Source: Cypionkella psychrotolerans (GTDB taxonomy: Bacteria; Pseudomonadota; Alphaproteobacteria; Rhodobacterales; Rhodobacteraceae). Taken from it: a stretch of 64,000 bases of DNA. The DNA lies in the NCBI RefSeq assembly GCF_001294535.1, contig NZ_LGIC01000086.1, forward strand, positions 186,001-250,000, in the 5' to 3' direction. Of this stretch, positions 31,176 to 39,897 are shown piece after piece; the stretch's first letter is position 1, and each line of letters opens with the position of its first letter. The position numbers were made by a program, and so were the translations under genes. A model generated the notes under the pieces. It saw only the letters and a program-made list of their open reading frames with translations, was not told the DNA's origin and did not search any database.

Positions 31176-31534
31176 TGAAAGGCGGTTGTCTCTGCGGCCA
31201 AGTCCGGTTTGAGGCCGACGCGCCGTTGCGTGACGTATTTGCCTGCCACTGCTCGCAATGTCGCAAAACCTCGGGGCATTTCTGGGCGGCCACTTCCGTG
31301 CCACTGGACCGTTTCCGCCTGACCGAAACCACTGGCCTGCGCTGGTTCCAATCCTCGCCCCAAGCGCGGCGCGGGTTTTGCGGAACTTGTGGCTCCAGCC
31401 TATTTTGGGAGCCGGTGGGGGAGGCCCGCATCAGCATCGCCGCAGGCGCGCTGGAGGGGGCGACGGGGCTGCAAATCACCCAGCATTGGTGCGTCGAAGA
31501 CAAGGGCGATTATTACGACATTCCAACGCCTTAA
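31175..31534 (+). CDS. GFA (CENP-V/glutathione-dependent formaldehyde-activating) family protein
   Basis: A 119-aa zinc protein of the GFA family. Cysteines at 5, 7, 24, 26 and 29 (GGCLCGQVRF, ACHCSQCRKTSG) and the later FCGTCGSSLFW form the two zinc sites. The family was named after a glutathione-formaldehyde role, but most members have no known substrate. The gene is coupled to msrC by a TAATG overlap. Confidence 0.9.
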   Translation: MKGGCLCGQVRFEADAPLRDVFACHCSQCRKTSGHFWAATSVPLDRFRLTETTGLRWFQSSPQARRGFCGTCGSSLFWEPVGEARISIAAGALEGATGLQITQHWCVEDKGDYYDIPTP

Positions 31535-31546
31535 CCCGGAGACACC

Positions 31547-32170
31547 ATGTGGGATATCATCAATGGCATCGGCCTGCATAATCTGCTCGCCTTTATCGGT
31601 GGAGGCTTGGTGGTGAATCTGACACCGGGGCAGGATGTTTTCTTTGCCACCGCTTCGGGCATTCAAGGTGGCCCGCGTGCAGGGGTTATGGCGGGGCTTG
31701 GCGTCGGCCTTGGGGCTTTGTGGCATGTGGCACTATCCGCGCTCGGCCTCTCGGCCCTGATCGCCGCCAACCCCGAGGCATTAAGCGCCATCAAATACGC
31801 CGGCGCCGCCTATCTGCTTTATATCGCTTGGAAATCTTGGCGTGACAGCGGCGAAATCGCCCCCGGCAAGGGCCAACGCACGGGCTGGGCCGCCTTCCGC
31901 AAAGGTGCCTTAACCAACATTCTGAACCCTAAGCCGATCCTGTTCATGCTGGCCTTCCTGCCGCAATTCGTGAACCCCGGCCTCGGCCCAGTCTGGGTGC
32001 AGATTCTGCTGCTCGGCGCGATCTTTGGCATCACCGGCACGATTATCACCGTCGGCTATGGCTATTTGGCAGGGCGCGCGGGTCGTGCTATTGGCGCACG
32101 CATGGGCCTGTTGAACAAGCTCGCAGCGGTACTTTTCGCGGGTCTGGCGGCCCGGTTGATCACGGAGTGA
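31547..32170 (+). CDS. LysE/RhtB family amino-acid exporter
   Basis: A 207-aa inner-membrane protein with about six helices. LTPGQDVFFATASGIQGGPRAG near residue 26-47 is the LysE-family signature region (NxTPGPD-like), and the central FRKGALTNILNPKPILFMLAFLPQF matches the conserved loop. The exported compound is unknown; candidates are amino acids such as homoserine or threonine. It is followed directly by the homocysteine methyltransferase family gene. Confidence 0.9.
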   Translation: MWDIINGIGLHNLLAFIGGGLVVNLTPGQDVFFATASGIQGGPRAGVMAGLGVGLGALWHVALSALGLSALIAANPEALSAIKYAGAAYLLYIAWKSWRDSGEIAPGKGQRTGWAAFRKGALTNILNPKPILFMLAFLPQFVNPGLGPVWVQILLLGAIFGITGTIITVGYGYLAGRAGRAIGARMGLLNKLAAVLFAGLAARLITE

Positions 32171-32173
32171 ATG

Positions 32174-33067
32174 ATGCAGATTACCCTTCTCGACGGTGGC
32201 ATGGGCCAGGAATTGGTAGCGCGCTCGGGCGACGAACCCACCCCGCTGTGGGCCACCCGCGTGATGATCGACCATCCCGGTTTGGTGAAAGCCATCCACG
32301 ACGATTACTTCGCTGCGGGCGCTTCGGTGGCCACCACCAACACCTATAACATCCTGCATGATCGGCTTCAGGGTGTGGGTCTTGAAGCACTGTATCACGC
32401 GCTGCACCTACGCGCCCTGATGGAAGCACATGAGGCGAAAGCCCAAGCCGGACGCGGGATGATCGCCGGTTCGATGGGGCCTTTGGGCGAATCCTATCGC
32501 CCCGATCTGACGCCGCCCGTCTCCGTCTCCGCCCCGCTGTACGCCGAAAAAGCCCGCATCCTCGCTCCGCATGTCGATGTGATCCTGCTGGAAACCATGT
32601 CCTCACTGGACCTTGCGCGCGGCGCGTTGCAAGGCGCGCAAGCCGCTGGCCTGCCGGTCTGGCTTTCGGTCTCGGTGCATGACCGTGACGGCAGCCGCCT
32701 GCGTTCGGGCGAACCCATCGCGGGCCTGCGCGATCTGATCGCCGAACACCCCACCGCCGCCGTGCTGGCGAACTGCTCTATGCCCGAAGCAATGCTGGCC
32801 GCGCTGCGCGAACTCTCTACCATGGGCTTGCCCTTCGGGGCCTATGCCAATGGCTTCAGCGAAATCTCCAGCCTGCCGCTGCCCGATGCCGTCGCTGCCC
32901 CCGATTATACCCACCGCCATGATCTCTCGCCCGAGAAATACACCGCTTTCGTGATGGAATGGATCGCCCTTGGTGCCACCATCGTCGGCGGCTGCTGCGA
33001 GGTTGGCCCCGCCCATATCCGCCACCTTGCCGCCAGTCTGAAAGCCGCAGGCCACAGCATCGTATGA
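32174..33067 (+). CDS. Homocysteine S-methyltransferase family protein
   Basis: A 297-aa TIM-barrel methyltransferase of the BHMT/MmuM type. LLDGGMGQEL opens the protein, GASVATTNTYNI lies at about 53-64, and the zinc cysteines are expected in LANCSMPEA and in GGCCEVGP near the C-terminus. It would methylate homocysteine from S-methylmethionine or a similar donor. The ATG at 32174 has GGAG 6 nt upstream; another ATG lies 3 nt earlier. Its stop overlaps the next start (ATGA). Confidence 0.88.
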   Translation: MQITLLDGGMGQELVARSGDEPTPLWATRVMIDHPGLVKAIHDDYFAAGASVATTNTYNILHDRLQGVGLEALYHALHLRALMEAHEAKAQAGRGMIAGSMGPLGESYRPDLTPPVSVSAPLYAEKARILAPHVDVILLETMSSLDLARGALQGAQAAGLPVWLSVSVHDRDGSRLRSGEPIAGLRDLIAEHPTAAVLANCSMPEAMLAALRELSTMGLPFGAYANGFSEISSLPLPDAVAAPDYTHRHDLSPEKYTAFVMEWIALGATIVGGCCEVGPAHIRHLAASLKAAGHSIV

Positions 33068-33717
33068 TCCCGGATTTTATCTACACTCCCCCACATGTCC
33101 CGCTGGATATCCTGCACCAAGATGCGCAAATCATCGTGGTGAACAAGCCTGCGGGCCTGCTGTCAGTACCGGGCAAGCTGGAAGGGCGCGAGGATTGCCT
33201 CGTCAGCCGCCTGCAAGCGGCGCATTGGGATACTCTGCTGGTGCATCGTCTGGATTGTGACACCTCTGGCGTGATGATTTTTGCCCGCACCAAACAAGCA
33301 CAGGGCTTTCTGGGACAGGAATTCGAAAAACGGCGCGCCAAGAAAACCTACATCGCAGAAGTTTACGGCACGTTAACGCCCGATCACGGCCATATCGACC
33401 TGCCCCTCTGCGCCGATTGGCCAAACCGTCCGCGCCAGATGGTCGATTACGTCCACGGTCGCCCCGCGCAGACCGATTGGCAAGTGATCAGCCGTACCCC
33501 CGAGTCCACGCGCGTCCGCCTGTTCCCCTTGACCGGGCGCAGTCATCAGTTGCGCGTGCATATGCTGGCGCAGGACTGCCCGATCCTCGGCGATCCGATC
33601 TATGCCACGGGAAAGGCGCGCGATTTTCCGCGCCTGATGCTCCATGCCGAAAGCCTGTCGTTGCATCATCCCGAAACGAAAGACTGGATCACCTTCAGCG
33701 CCCCGATCCCGTTTTAA
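33064..33717 (+). CDS. RluA-family pseudouridine synthase
   Basis: A 217-aa rRNA/tRNA pseudouridine synthase. VVNKPAGLLSVPG, the catalytic LVHRLDCDTSGVMIFA (Asp in RLDCDTSG, about 60) and FPLTGRSHQLRVHM are the family motifs. There is no S4 domain, so it is most like RluA, which modifies 23S position 746 and tRNA position 32; the exact target cannot be fixed by sequence alone. The start overlaps the upstream stop. Confidence 0.88.
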   Translation: MIPDFIYTPPHVPLDILHQDAQIIVVNKPAGLLSVPGKLEGREDCLVSRLQAAHWDTLLVHRLDCDTSGVMIFARTKQAQGFLGQEFEKRRAKKTYIAEVYGTLTPDHGHIDLPLCADWPNRPRQMVDYVHGRPAQTDWQVISRTPESTRVRLFPLTGRSHQLRVHMLAQDCPILGDPIYATGKARDFPRLMLHAESLSLHHPETKDWITFSAPIPF

Positions 33718-33807
33718 TGTGACAAGACTTTGTGACATTCCAGCGTTAACCTGACAGAAATTTATGGGGCGTTAGATGGCAGTCAATGTGCTGCCCAAGG
33801 GATCATA

Positions 33808-35433
33808 ATGCAATTTCTGCGCTATCCGTTCGAGCCTCGCTATTCTGCAATGACGCTGTGTGTCGTGCTTGCCGTAGTTTTTGCCGCCCTCAGCCAACGC
33901 TGGCTGGCCTATGCCGATGTACTGGAACTGCTGACCGTGGTGATGCTAGGGCTGGTGGCTTTGGGGGTGTATGATCTGCGGCAAACCCGCCACGCCATCC
34001 TGCGCAACTACCCGATCGTGGCGCATATGCGCTTCATTCTGGAAGATATTCGCCCCGAACTGCGGCAGTATTTCTTTGAAGGCGAGAAGGATGGTGCGCC
34101 CTTCCCGCGCGACAAGCGCGCCATCGTCTATCAACGCGCCAAGCGCGAGTTGGATAAGCGCCCGTTCGGCACGATGTATGACGTGTATCAGGAACAATAC
34201 GAATGGTTGCACCACTCGATTGCGCCGCGGCCTGCCGCCTCGATTGAGGCGATGCGGGTCGACATCGGCCTTGGCCCGCGCGCCTATTCCGCCTCGCTTC
34301 TGAACATTTCCGCGATGAGTTATGGCGCGCTTTCCGCCAATGCGATCCGCTCGCTGAACAAAGGCGCGCAATCTGGCGGCTTCTTTCATGATACCGGCGA
34401 AGGCGGGGTTTCGCCCTATCACCGCGAATTTGGCGGCGATCTGGTTTGGGAATTGGGCTCTGGCTATTTCGGCGCGCGCAATCTGGCGGGTGGATTTGAT
34501 GCCACGCTGTTTGCCGAGGCTGCCGCCGATCCGCAGATCAAAATGGTGGAGTTGAAGCTGTCGCAGGGGGCCAAACCCGGCCACGGTGGCGTGTTGCCAG
34601 CGGCGAAAGTTAGCGCAGAAATATCGCAAATTCGCGGTGTGCCGATGGGGCAGGATTGCGTCTCGCCCGCCAGCCATTCCGAGTTTTCAACGCCCGCGGG
34701 CCTGTTGGAATTTGTCACCCGGATGCGGGAATTGTCGGGTGGGAAGCCCGCAGGATTCAAGCTTTGTATCGGCCATCCATGGGAGTTTATGGCGATCTGC
34801 AAGGCGATGCTGGAAACCGGCATCACCCCGGATTTCATCGTCATTGACGGCAAAGAAGGCGGCACCGGGGCTGCTCCGCTGGAGTTTATGGATCATGTCG
34901 GGATGCCCCTGCGCGATGGATTGTCCTTTGCGCACAATGCCTTGATCGGCGTCGGCCTGCGCGACAAAATCAAGATCGGCGCGTCGGGCAAGATCACCTC
35001 GGCCTTCGATATGGCCAAGGTGATGGCTTTGGGGGCCGATTGGTGCAACGCCGCGCGCGGCTTCATGTTCGCGGTCGGCTGTATTCAGGCGCAATCCTGC
35101 CATACTGGGCTATGCCCCACTGGCGTCACCTCGCAAGACCCCGCCCGCCAGCGCGCCATCGTGGTGCCCGACAAGGCCGAAAGGGTGGCCAACTTCCATC
35201 ACAACACACTGCACGCTTTGGCCGAACTGGTCGCCGCCGCAGGACTGTCGCATCCGCAAGAGCTGCGCCCGCATCATTTCCAGCGCCGGGCCTCGTCCGA
35301 TAAGGTGATCTCCTTTGCCGAGCAATATGAGCAACTTAAGCCCGGTCAACTGCTCGCCGACCCCGCGTCCTCACCGCATTTCCGCGACGCGTGGGCGCTG
35401 TCCTCTGCCAGCAGTTTCGCGCGGGTGGGTTAG
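33808..35433 (+). CDS. FMN-binding glutamate-synthase family protein
   Basis: A 541-aa membrane-anchored relative of the glutamate synthase large-subunit centre. Two helices lie at about 14-62; the barrel has SMSYGALSANAIRS-like sequence (ISAMSYGALSANAIRSLNKG), KPGHGGVLPAAK and a TGAAPLEFMDHVG loop. The cysteines in CIQAQSCHTGLC have the C-x5-C-x4-C spacing of a 3Fe-4S cluster. It lacks the glutaminase domain, so the ammonia donor and reaction are unknown. The stop overlaps the convergent flavin oxidoreductase gene. Confidence 0.88.
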   Translation: MQFLRYPFEPRYSAMTLCVVLAVVFAALSQRWLAYADVLELLTVVMLGLVALGVYDLRQTRHAILRNYPIVAHMRFILEDIRPELRQYFFEGEKDGAPFPRDKRAIVYQRAKRELDKRPFGTMYDVYQEQYEWLHHSIAPRPAASIEAMRVDIGLGPRAYSASLLNISAMSYGALSANAIRSLNKGAQSGGFFHDTGEGGVSPYHREFGGDLVWELGSGYFGARNLAGGFDATLFAEAAADPQIKMVELKLSQGAKPGHGGVLPAAKVSAEISQIRGVPMGQDCVSPASHSEFSTPAGLLEFVTRMRELSGGKPAGFKLCIGHPWEFMAICKAMLETGITPDFIVIDGKEGGTGAAPLEFMDHVGMPLRDGLSFAHNALIGVGLRDKIKIGASGKITSAFDMAKVMALGADWCNAARGFMFAVGCIQAQSCHTGLCPTGVTSQDPARQRAIVVPDKAERVANFHHNTLHALAELVAAAGLSHPQELRPHHFQRRASSDKVISFAEQYEQLKPGQLLADPASSPHFRDAWALSSASSFARVG

Positions 35434-37406
35434 AGGTCAAGCGCCAGCTTGCGGCCCTCGTGAAACGCATAAGCTGCCAATCGAGGTGCCACGCAATCGC
35501 CGATCCGCAGCACCTTTTTGCCTTCAAACGCCTCGGGGAACGGATCAAACGCCCGGTTCGTCGTGGCCATCACCAGACCCGAGGCGGCAATAACCTCCTC
35601 CTCGCCCGTCAGCAAGTTAACCACTGTCGCTCCATTGCCATGCCAGCGGCCGATACAGGCTTCGGTTTTGAACACCACCCCCAGCTTTGCCATCCGTCGC
35701 CGTGCCGCACCATCCGCCGCAGTCCGCGCGATCTCTTTGCCGACAAAAGCCTCGGGCGTCACAATCGTCACCCGCTTGCCCGCCTCCGCCAAAGCCCAGG
35801 CCGTGCCAACCCCGCGCCAGTTTGAACCTTCATCATAAACGATCACCGCATCGCCCAACCGCGCCTCGCGCCGCATCACGTCTTCGGGCGACCAAACGCC
35901 GCCCAACTCCAGCCCCGGCAGGCTTTCTAGGTGCGGCAACCAACGTTGAAATGATTTTTCATCTGGCAATGATCCCGTCGCCAACACTACTATATCCGTC
36001 GGATGTGCGGCGATTTCATCGGTGTCCAAATAGGTGTTCAACCGCAACGTCACGCCCAGCTTTACAAACTGCCGCTCATACCAATCCATCAACTCCAAAA
36101 TCTGCGCCCGCCGCGGCTGCATGCCCGCAAGGCGGAATTGCCCTCCAATCACCGGCAAAGCCTCCACGATCTCCACGCGATAACCGCGCTCTGCCGCCCC
36201 ACGCGCTGCCTCCAGACCAGCCGGGCCAGCGCCCACCACCAGCACCGATTTCGGCACAGCCGTGGCTTGAAACCGATCACCGCCCCATTCAAACTCGCGC
36301 CCCACCGAGGGGTTCACCAAGCAGGAAATCCAATAATCCCGGCTGCGCCGCCCCCAGCACATTTGATTGCACGAGATACAGCCGCGAATATCTTCCGCCC
36401 GACCTTCCGTAGCTTTGCGCGCTAGCTGTGGGTCGGCAATCTGCCCGCGCACGATGGACACCAGATCAGCCTCACCCGAGGCAATGATCTGCTCGCCATT
36501 CTCTGGCGTCCGCACCCCGGCCTCGGAGGTAATTTTAATGTTCTTCGCCAAAGCTTTAAGCTGCGCTGTCAGGGGCGTTGTCAGCTTTTCGCCATGGGTG
36601 AACGGGGGGATGATCGCGTCAAATTCCAGATAGCTGCCCGCGCCCACCGTCACATAATCCAGATGCCCGGTCGCATCATGCAACGCGATGATTTCACACA
36701 TACTCTCAGCCGAGAGCGTCGCGGAATAGGCGGTGGAATAGCTGACCGCCATCCCGACGATAAAATCCTCTCCACAGAAGCGACGGATATTTTCGACCAA
36801 CGTTCGCGAAAACCGCGTGCGGTTCTCCAGCGAGCCGCCCCATTTGTCATCCCTCTGGTTCGACCACGGCGTCCAGAATTGATCCAGCAGCGAGTGGTAG
36901 GCCGCCCAAACCTCGACCCCTTGAAAGCCCGATTTCTGCGCCCGCACCGCCGCCGCCAGATGCGCCGCCAGCAGTTCCTCAATCTCAGCTTCGGTCATTT
37001 TATGCGAACCGTCGCTGTCGTGATACGACGGCCCACCCGAGGGCGACCAATGCGGTGCAAAGCTGAGGTCCGAATCGCCATGCGCCCCGACATGGTAAAT
37101 CTGCTGGCAGATCACCGCGCCTGCGTCTTTCACCTTCTCAGTAATCCGCTGAAAATGCGGAATAATCTTGTCTGACTCATGCAGCATATTGCCCCGGGTC
37201 AGCACGCCGGTGCGATGTGCAGGCACCGGCTCTGTCACGATCATGCCCGCGCCGCCTAAAGCGCGCTCCAGAAAATAGCCCTCCATCCGCGCGCCCGGCA
37301 GGCCCTGATCCGCCATATTGTTGGTATGCGCGCCGAACACGATGCGATTGCGCAGGGTCTGGCCGCGTATCTGCAACGGCGAAAGAAGGCGGAGATGCGA
37401 GGTCAT
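35430..37406 (-). CDS. Iron-sulfur flavin oxidoreductase (OYE / trimethylamine dehydrogenase type)
   Basis: A 658-aa enzyme with an N-terminal FMN barrel (about 1-360; LRNRIVFGAHTNNMAD, GFQGVEVWAAYHSLLDQF, NRTRFSRTLVENIR), a 4Fe-4S site (CISCNQMC plus a downstream Cys in ISCLVNP) and a C-terminal FAD/NAD-binding part (SVLVVGAGPAGLEAARGAAERG). It belongs with trimethylamine/dimethylamine dehydrogenases, 2,4-dienoyl-CoA reductase and N-methylproline demethylases; I cannot choose among these. The ATG at 37406 has GGAG upstream. An aldehyde dehydrogenase gene lies upstream in the same direction, separated by a terminator and a promoter-like sequence. Confidence 0.85.
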   Translation of the reverse strand: MTSHLRLLSPLQIRGQTLRNRIVFGAHTNNMADQGLPGARMEGYFLERALGGAGMIVTEPVPAHRTGVLTRGNMLHESDKIIPHFQRITEKVKDAGAVICQQIYHVGAHGDSDLSFAPHWSPSGGPSYHDSDGSHKMTEAEIEELLAAHLAAAVRAQKSGFQGVEVWAAYHSLLDQFWTPWSNQRDDKWGGSLENRTRFSRTLVENIRRFCGEDFIVGMAVSYSTAYSATLSAESMCEIIALHDATGHLDYVTVGAGSYLEFDAIIPPFTHGEKLTTPLTAQLKALAKNIKITSEAGVRTPENGEQIIASGEADLVSIVRGQIADPQLARKATEGRAEDIRGCISCNQMCWGRRSRDYWISCLVNPSVGREFEWGGDRFQATAVPKSVLVVGAGPAGLEAARGAAERGYRVEIVEALPVIGGQFRLAGMQPRRAQILELMDWYERQFVKLGVTLRLNTYLDTDEIAAHPTDIVVLATGSLPDEKSFQRWLPHLESLPGLELGGVWSPEDVMRREARLGDAVIVYDEGSNWRGVGTAWALAEAGKRVTIVTPEAFVGKEIARTAADGAARRRMAKLGVVFKTEACIGRWHGNGATVVNLLTGEEEVIAASGLVMATTNRAFDPFPEAFEGKKVLRIGDCVAPRLAAYAFHEGRKLALDL

Positions 37407-37442
37407 ATTGGCTCCTGCAGTGGCTGCCCGTAGCAAAACTCG

Positions 37443-37460
37443 AATCGACATATGTGTCAA
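37443..37460 (-). promoter_or_regulatory. Promoter-like sequence with dyad before the flavin oxidoreductase gene
   Basis: On the minus strand TTGACA (37455-37460) is followed by CATA and TGTCGA, an imperfect 6-bp dyad (TTGACA/TGTCGA). The TTGACA matches a -35 box; a -10 box at the right distance is weak (TTTGCT). The dyad could be an operator overlapping the -35. It lies downstream of the preceding gene's terminator and about 40 nt before the start codon. Confidence 0.45.
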
Positions 37461-37484
37461 GTTTTCGTTTTAACCGCAGAAACG

Positions 37485-37513
37485 CAAAACACCGCCAACA
37501 AGCGGCGGCGTTT
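37485..37513 (-). terminator. Rho-independent terminator of the aldehyde dehydrogenase gene
   Basis: On the minus strand AAACGCCGCC pairs with GGCGGTGTTT (10 bp, one G-U) around a 7-nt loop and ends in TTTT. It lies about 16 nt after the stop at 37530. Confidence 0.8.
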
Positions 37514-37529
37514 CAGCGCTTAACCAAAC

Positions 37530-38975
37530 CTAGCCCAGATCAGAATCCCAACCCGAGATCGCCTTGACCTCCAGGAATTCCTCCAGCCCCCAATGGCCGC
37601 CCTCACGCGCCCGGCCCGAGGCTTTCACCCCGCCAAAAGGCGATCCCGCGCCACGCGAATTGCCATTCATCTCAACCATCCCCGACCGCAGCCGCCGCGA
37701 CAGCCGATTGCGCCGCGCGCCATCGCTGGATTGGACATAATTGGTGAGGCCATAGGGCGTGTCATTGGCGATGCGCACTGCGTCTTCTTCGCTATCGAAA
37801 GAAATGATTGACAGTACAGGCCCAAAAATCTCCTCCCGCTCAATCGTCATCCCCGGCACCACGTCGGCGAACACCGTCGGCTTGACGTAATAGCCACGGT
37901 TGAAGCCTTCGGGCAGACCTGGACCGCCCGCCACCAGACGCGCGCCCTCGTCGATGCCCTTCTGGATAAAGCCCTGAATCTGATCCCATTGACGCTTATT
38001 CACCACCGGGCCAATGTGCTTTCCCGCGTCATGCGCCGAGCCGACCTTGATCGAATTCGCTACCTGCGCCGCAATCTCCACCGCGCGGTCATAGGCGGGA
38101 CGTTCCACCAGCATCCGGCTCGGTGCGTTGCAGCTTTGTCCCGAGTTGTTCATCAAATGCCGCACGCCACGCTCCACCGCTTTGTCATCGGCATCAGCGA
38201 AAATCAGGTTGGCGCCTTTGCCGCCCAGTTCCAGCGTCACCCGTTTAAGGGTTTGCGCCGCAGCGGCAGAAATCGCCCGCCCGGCACGGGTTGATCCGGT
38301 GAACGAAATCATTTCAACATCTGGATGCGACGACAAAACGGCCCCAACCCCCGGACCATCCCCATTCACTAAGTTGAACACGCCAGCAGGCACGCCCGCA
38401 TCATGGCAGAACTCGGCGAACAACAGCGCGTTCAGCGGGCTTTCCTCCGACGGTTTCAGCACGCAGGTGCAGCCCGCCAGTATCGCCGGGATCACTTTCA
38501 AAGCAATCTGGTTCATCGGCCAGTTCCACGGCGTGATCAGGCCCACCACGCCAATCGGCTCCAGCGCAATGCGGTCGTTCGGTGCATGCGGCCCCAGCGG
38601 GCGCACCCATTTCAGCGCGTCAAACGCCGTCAAAAAATTGGTCGCGTGCCACGGCAAGCAGGGCGCTTGGCTGCTGCGCGCCATGTCAATCGGCGCGCCC
38701 ATTTCAATCGCGATGGCATGGGCGAGCTCTTCCAGACGCAGCTCATATTGCTGCAGAATCTTCACCACAACCTCGCGCCGCACCGCCGGATCGGTCGCCG
38801 CCCAAGCCGGAAACGCCGCCTTCGCCGCCGCCACTGCTGCATTGGTATCCGCCTCGGATCCCAGCGAAATCACCGCACAGGGTTCTTCGGTGGAAGGATC
38901 AATAACCTCGCAATCGCGTGGGGTGACGGGGGCGACCCATGTGCCGTTGATATAGAAATCGCGCTTGATGATCAT
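37530..38975 (-). CDS. Aldehyde dehydrogenase family protein
   Basis: NAD(P)-dependent aldehyde oxidation; 481 aa, the normal single-domain length. PWNWPMNQIALKV, FTGSTRAGR, the catalytic Glu in LELGGKGAN and the nucleophile in NNSGQSCNAPSR are all present. The ATG at 38975 follows AGGAGG by 6 nt, much better than the distal in-frame start. The flavin oxidoreductase downstream may produce its aldehyde substrate, for example formaldehyde or a methylated-amine product; this is inference. Confidence 0.9.
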   Translation of the reverse strand: MIIKRDFYINGTWVAPVTPRDCEVIDPSTEEPCAVISLGSEADTNAAVAAAKAAFPAWAATDPAVRREVVVKILQQYELRLEELAHAIAIEMGAPIDMARSSQAPCLPWHATNFLTAFDALKWVRPLGPHAPNDRIALEPIGVVGLITPWNWPMNQIALKVIPAILAGCTCVLKPSEESPLNALLFAEFCHDAGVPAGVFNLVNGDGPGVGAVLSSHPDVEMISFTGSTRAGRAISAAAAQTLKRVTLELGGKGANLIFADADDKAVERGVRHLMNNSGQSCNAPSRMLVERPAYDRAVEIAAQVANSIKVGSAHDAGKHIGPVVNKRQWDQIQGFIQKGIDEGARLVAGGPGLPEGFNRGYYVKPTVFADVVPGMTIEREEIFGPVLSIISFDSEEDAVRIANDTPYGLTNYVQSSDGARRNRLSRRLRSGMVEMNGNSRGAGSPFGGVKASGRAREGGHWGLEEFLEVKAISGWDSDLG

Positions 38976-39200
38976 GCCAGCCTCCTGAATTTGATCATAA
39001 TATGGCAGCGGAAACCCGTTTGCACAACCATAAGCCCGACAGGAAATGTCGCGAAACTTGTCTCCCAAAGCAGGGCCGCTTTCCTTCCCTGCGGACCTAG
39101 ACAGAATTTCCTTCCCTTCTGACGGCAAAGTCACACAGGATAGTGAAATTCCGTTCCAAATCGCTTACATAAACCGCATCAGGCAGCCGCAGGAGAACTC

Positions 39201-39857
39201 ATGTCTATCCGCATCAACGACGTAGCCCCCGATTTCACCGCCGAATCCACCGCTGGCACCATCCATTTCCACGATTGGCTGGCGGGCGGTTATGCGATCA
39301 TCTTCAGCCATCCGCGCGATTTCACCCCGGTCTGCACCACCGAATTCGGCGCAGTCGCGCAACTTACCCCCGAATGGGCAAAGCGCAACACCAAGGTGAT
39401 CGGCGTTTCGGTCGATTCGGTGGCCGATCATGGCAAATGGAAACGCGATATTGAGGCGTTTGGGGGTGCCCCCGCCGATTTCCCGATCATCGACGACACC
39501 AGCCTGACCGTCGCCAAGGCCTTCGACATGCTGCCCGCCGATTACTACCTGCCGACCGAAGGCCGCACCCCCGCCAACACCGCCACCGTGCGCACGGTTT
39601 ATATCATCGGGCCGGATAAAAAGGTCCGCTTGTCGATGACCTATCCGATGTCGGTGGGCCGCAACTTCGCCGAAATCCTGCGCGCCTTGGATGCCGTGCA
39701 GGCCACCGATGGCGTGCCAATTGCCACTCCGGCTAACTGGCAGCCCGGTCAGGACGTGATTGTCGCGCTGAGCCTGAACAACGAACAGGCCACCGAGAAG
39801 TTCGGCGCGCTGGATATCAAACTGCCCTATCTGCGGTTCGCGAAGCAGCCGAAGTAA
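39201..39857 (+). CDS. 1-Cys peroxiredoxin (Prx6 family)
   Basis: Thiol peroxidase that reduces hydrogen and organic peroxides. The 218-aa protein carries the peroxidatic motif FTPVCTTE (Cys45), which is the only cysteine in the protein, so there is no resolving Cys. HPRDFTPVC, VIGVSVDS and the C-terminal LPYLRFAKQP fit the Prx6 group. AGGAGAACTC precedes the ATG. A small GGCGGC/GCCGCC hairpin follows at 39867-39889. Confidence 0.94.
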   Translation: MSIRINDVAPDFTAESTAGTIHFHDWLAGGYAIIFSHPRDFTPVCTTEFGAVAQLTPEWAKRNTKVIGVSVDSVADHGKWKRDIEAFGGAPADFPIIDDTSLTVAKAFDMLPADYYLPTEGRTPANTATVRTVYIIGPDKKVRLSMTYPMSVGRNFAEILRALDAVQATDGVPIATPANWQPGQDVIVALSLNNEQATEKFGALDIKLPYLRFAKQPK

Positions 39858-39897
39858 GATCAGTACGGCGGCGTCTCTCGGGTGCCGCCCTATGCCC

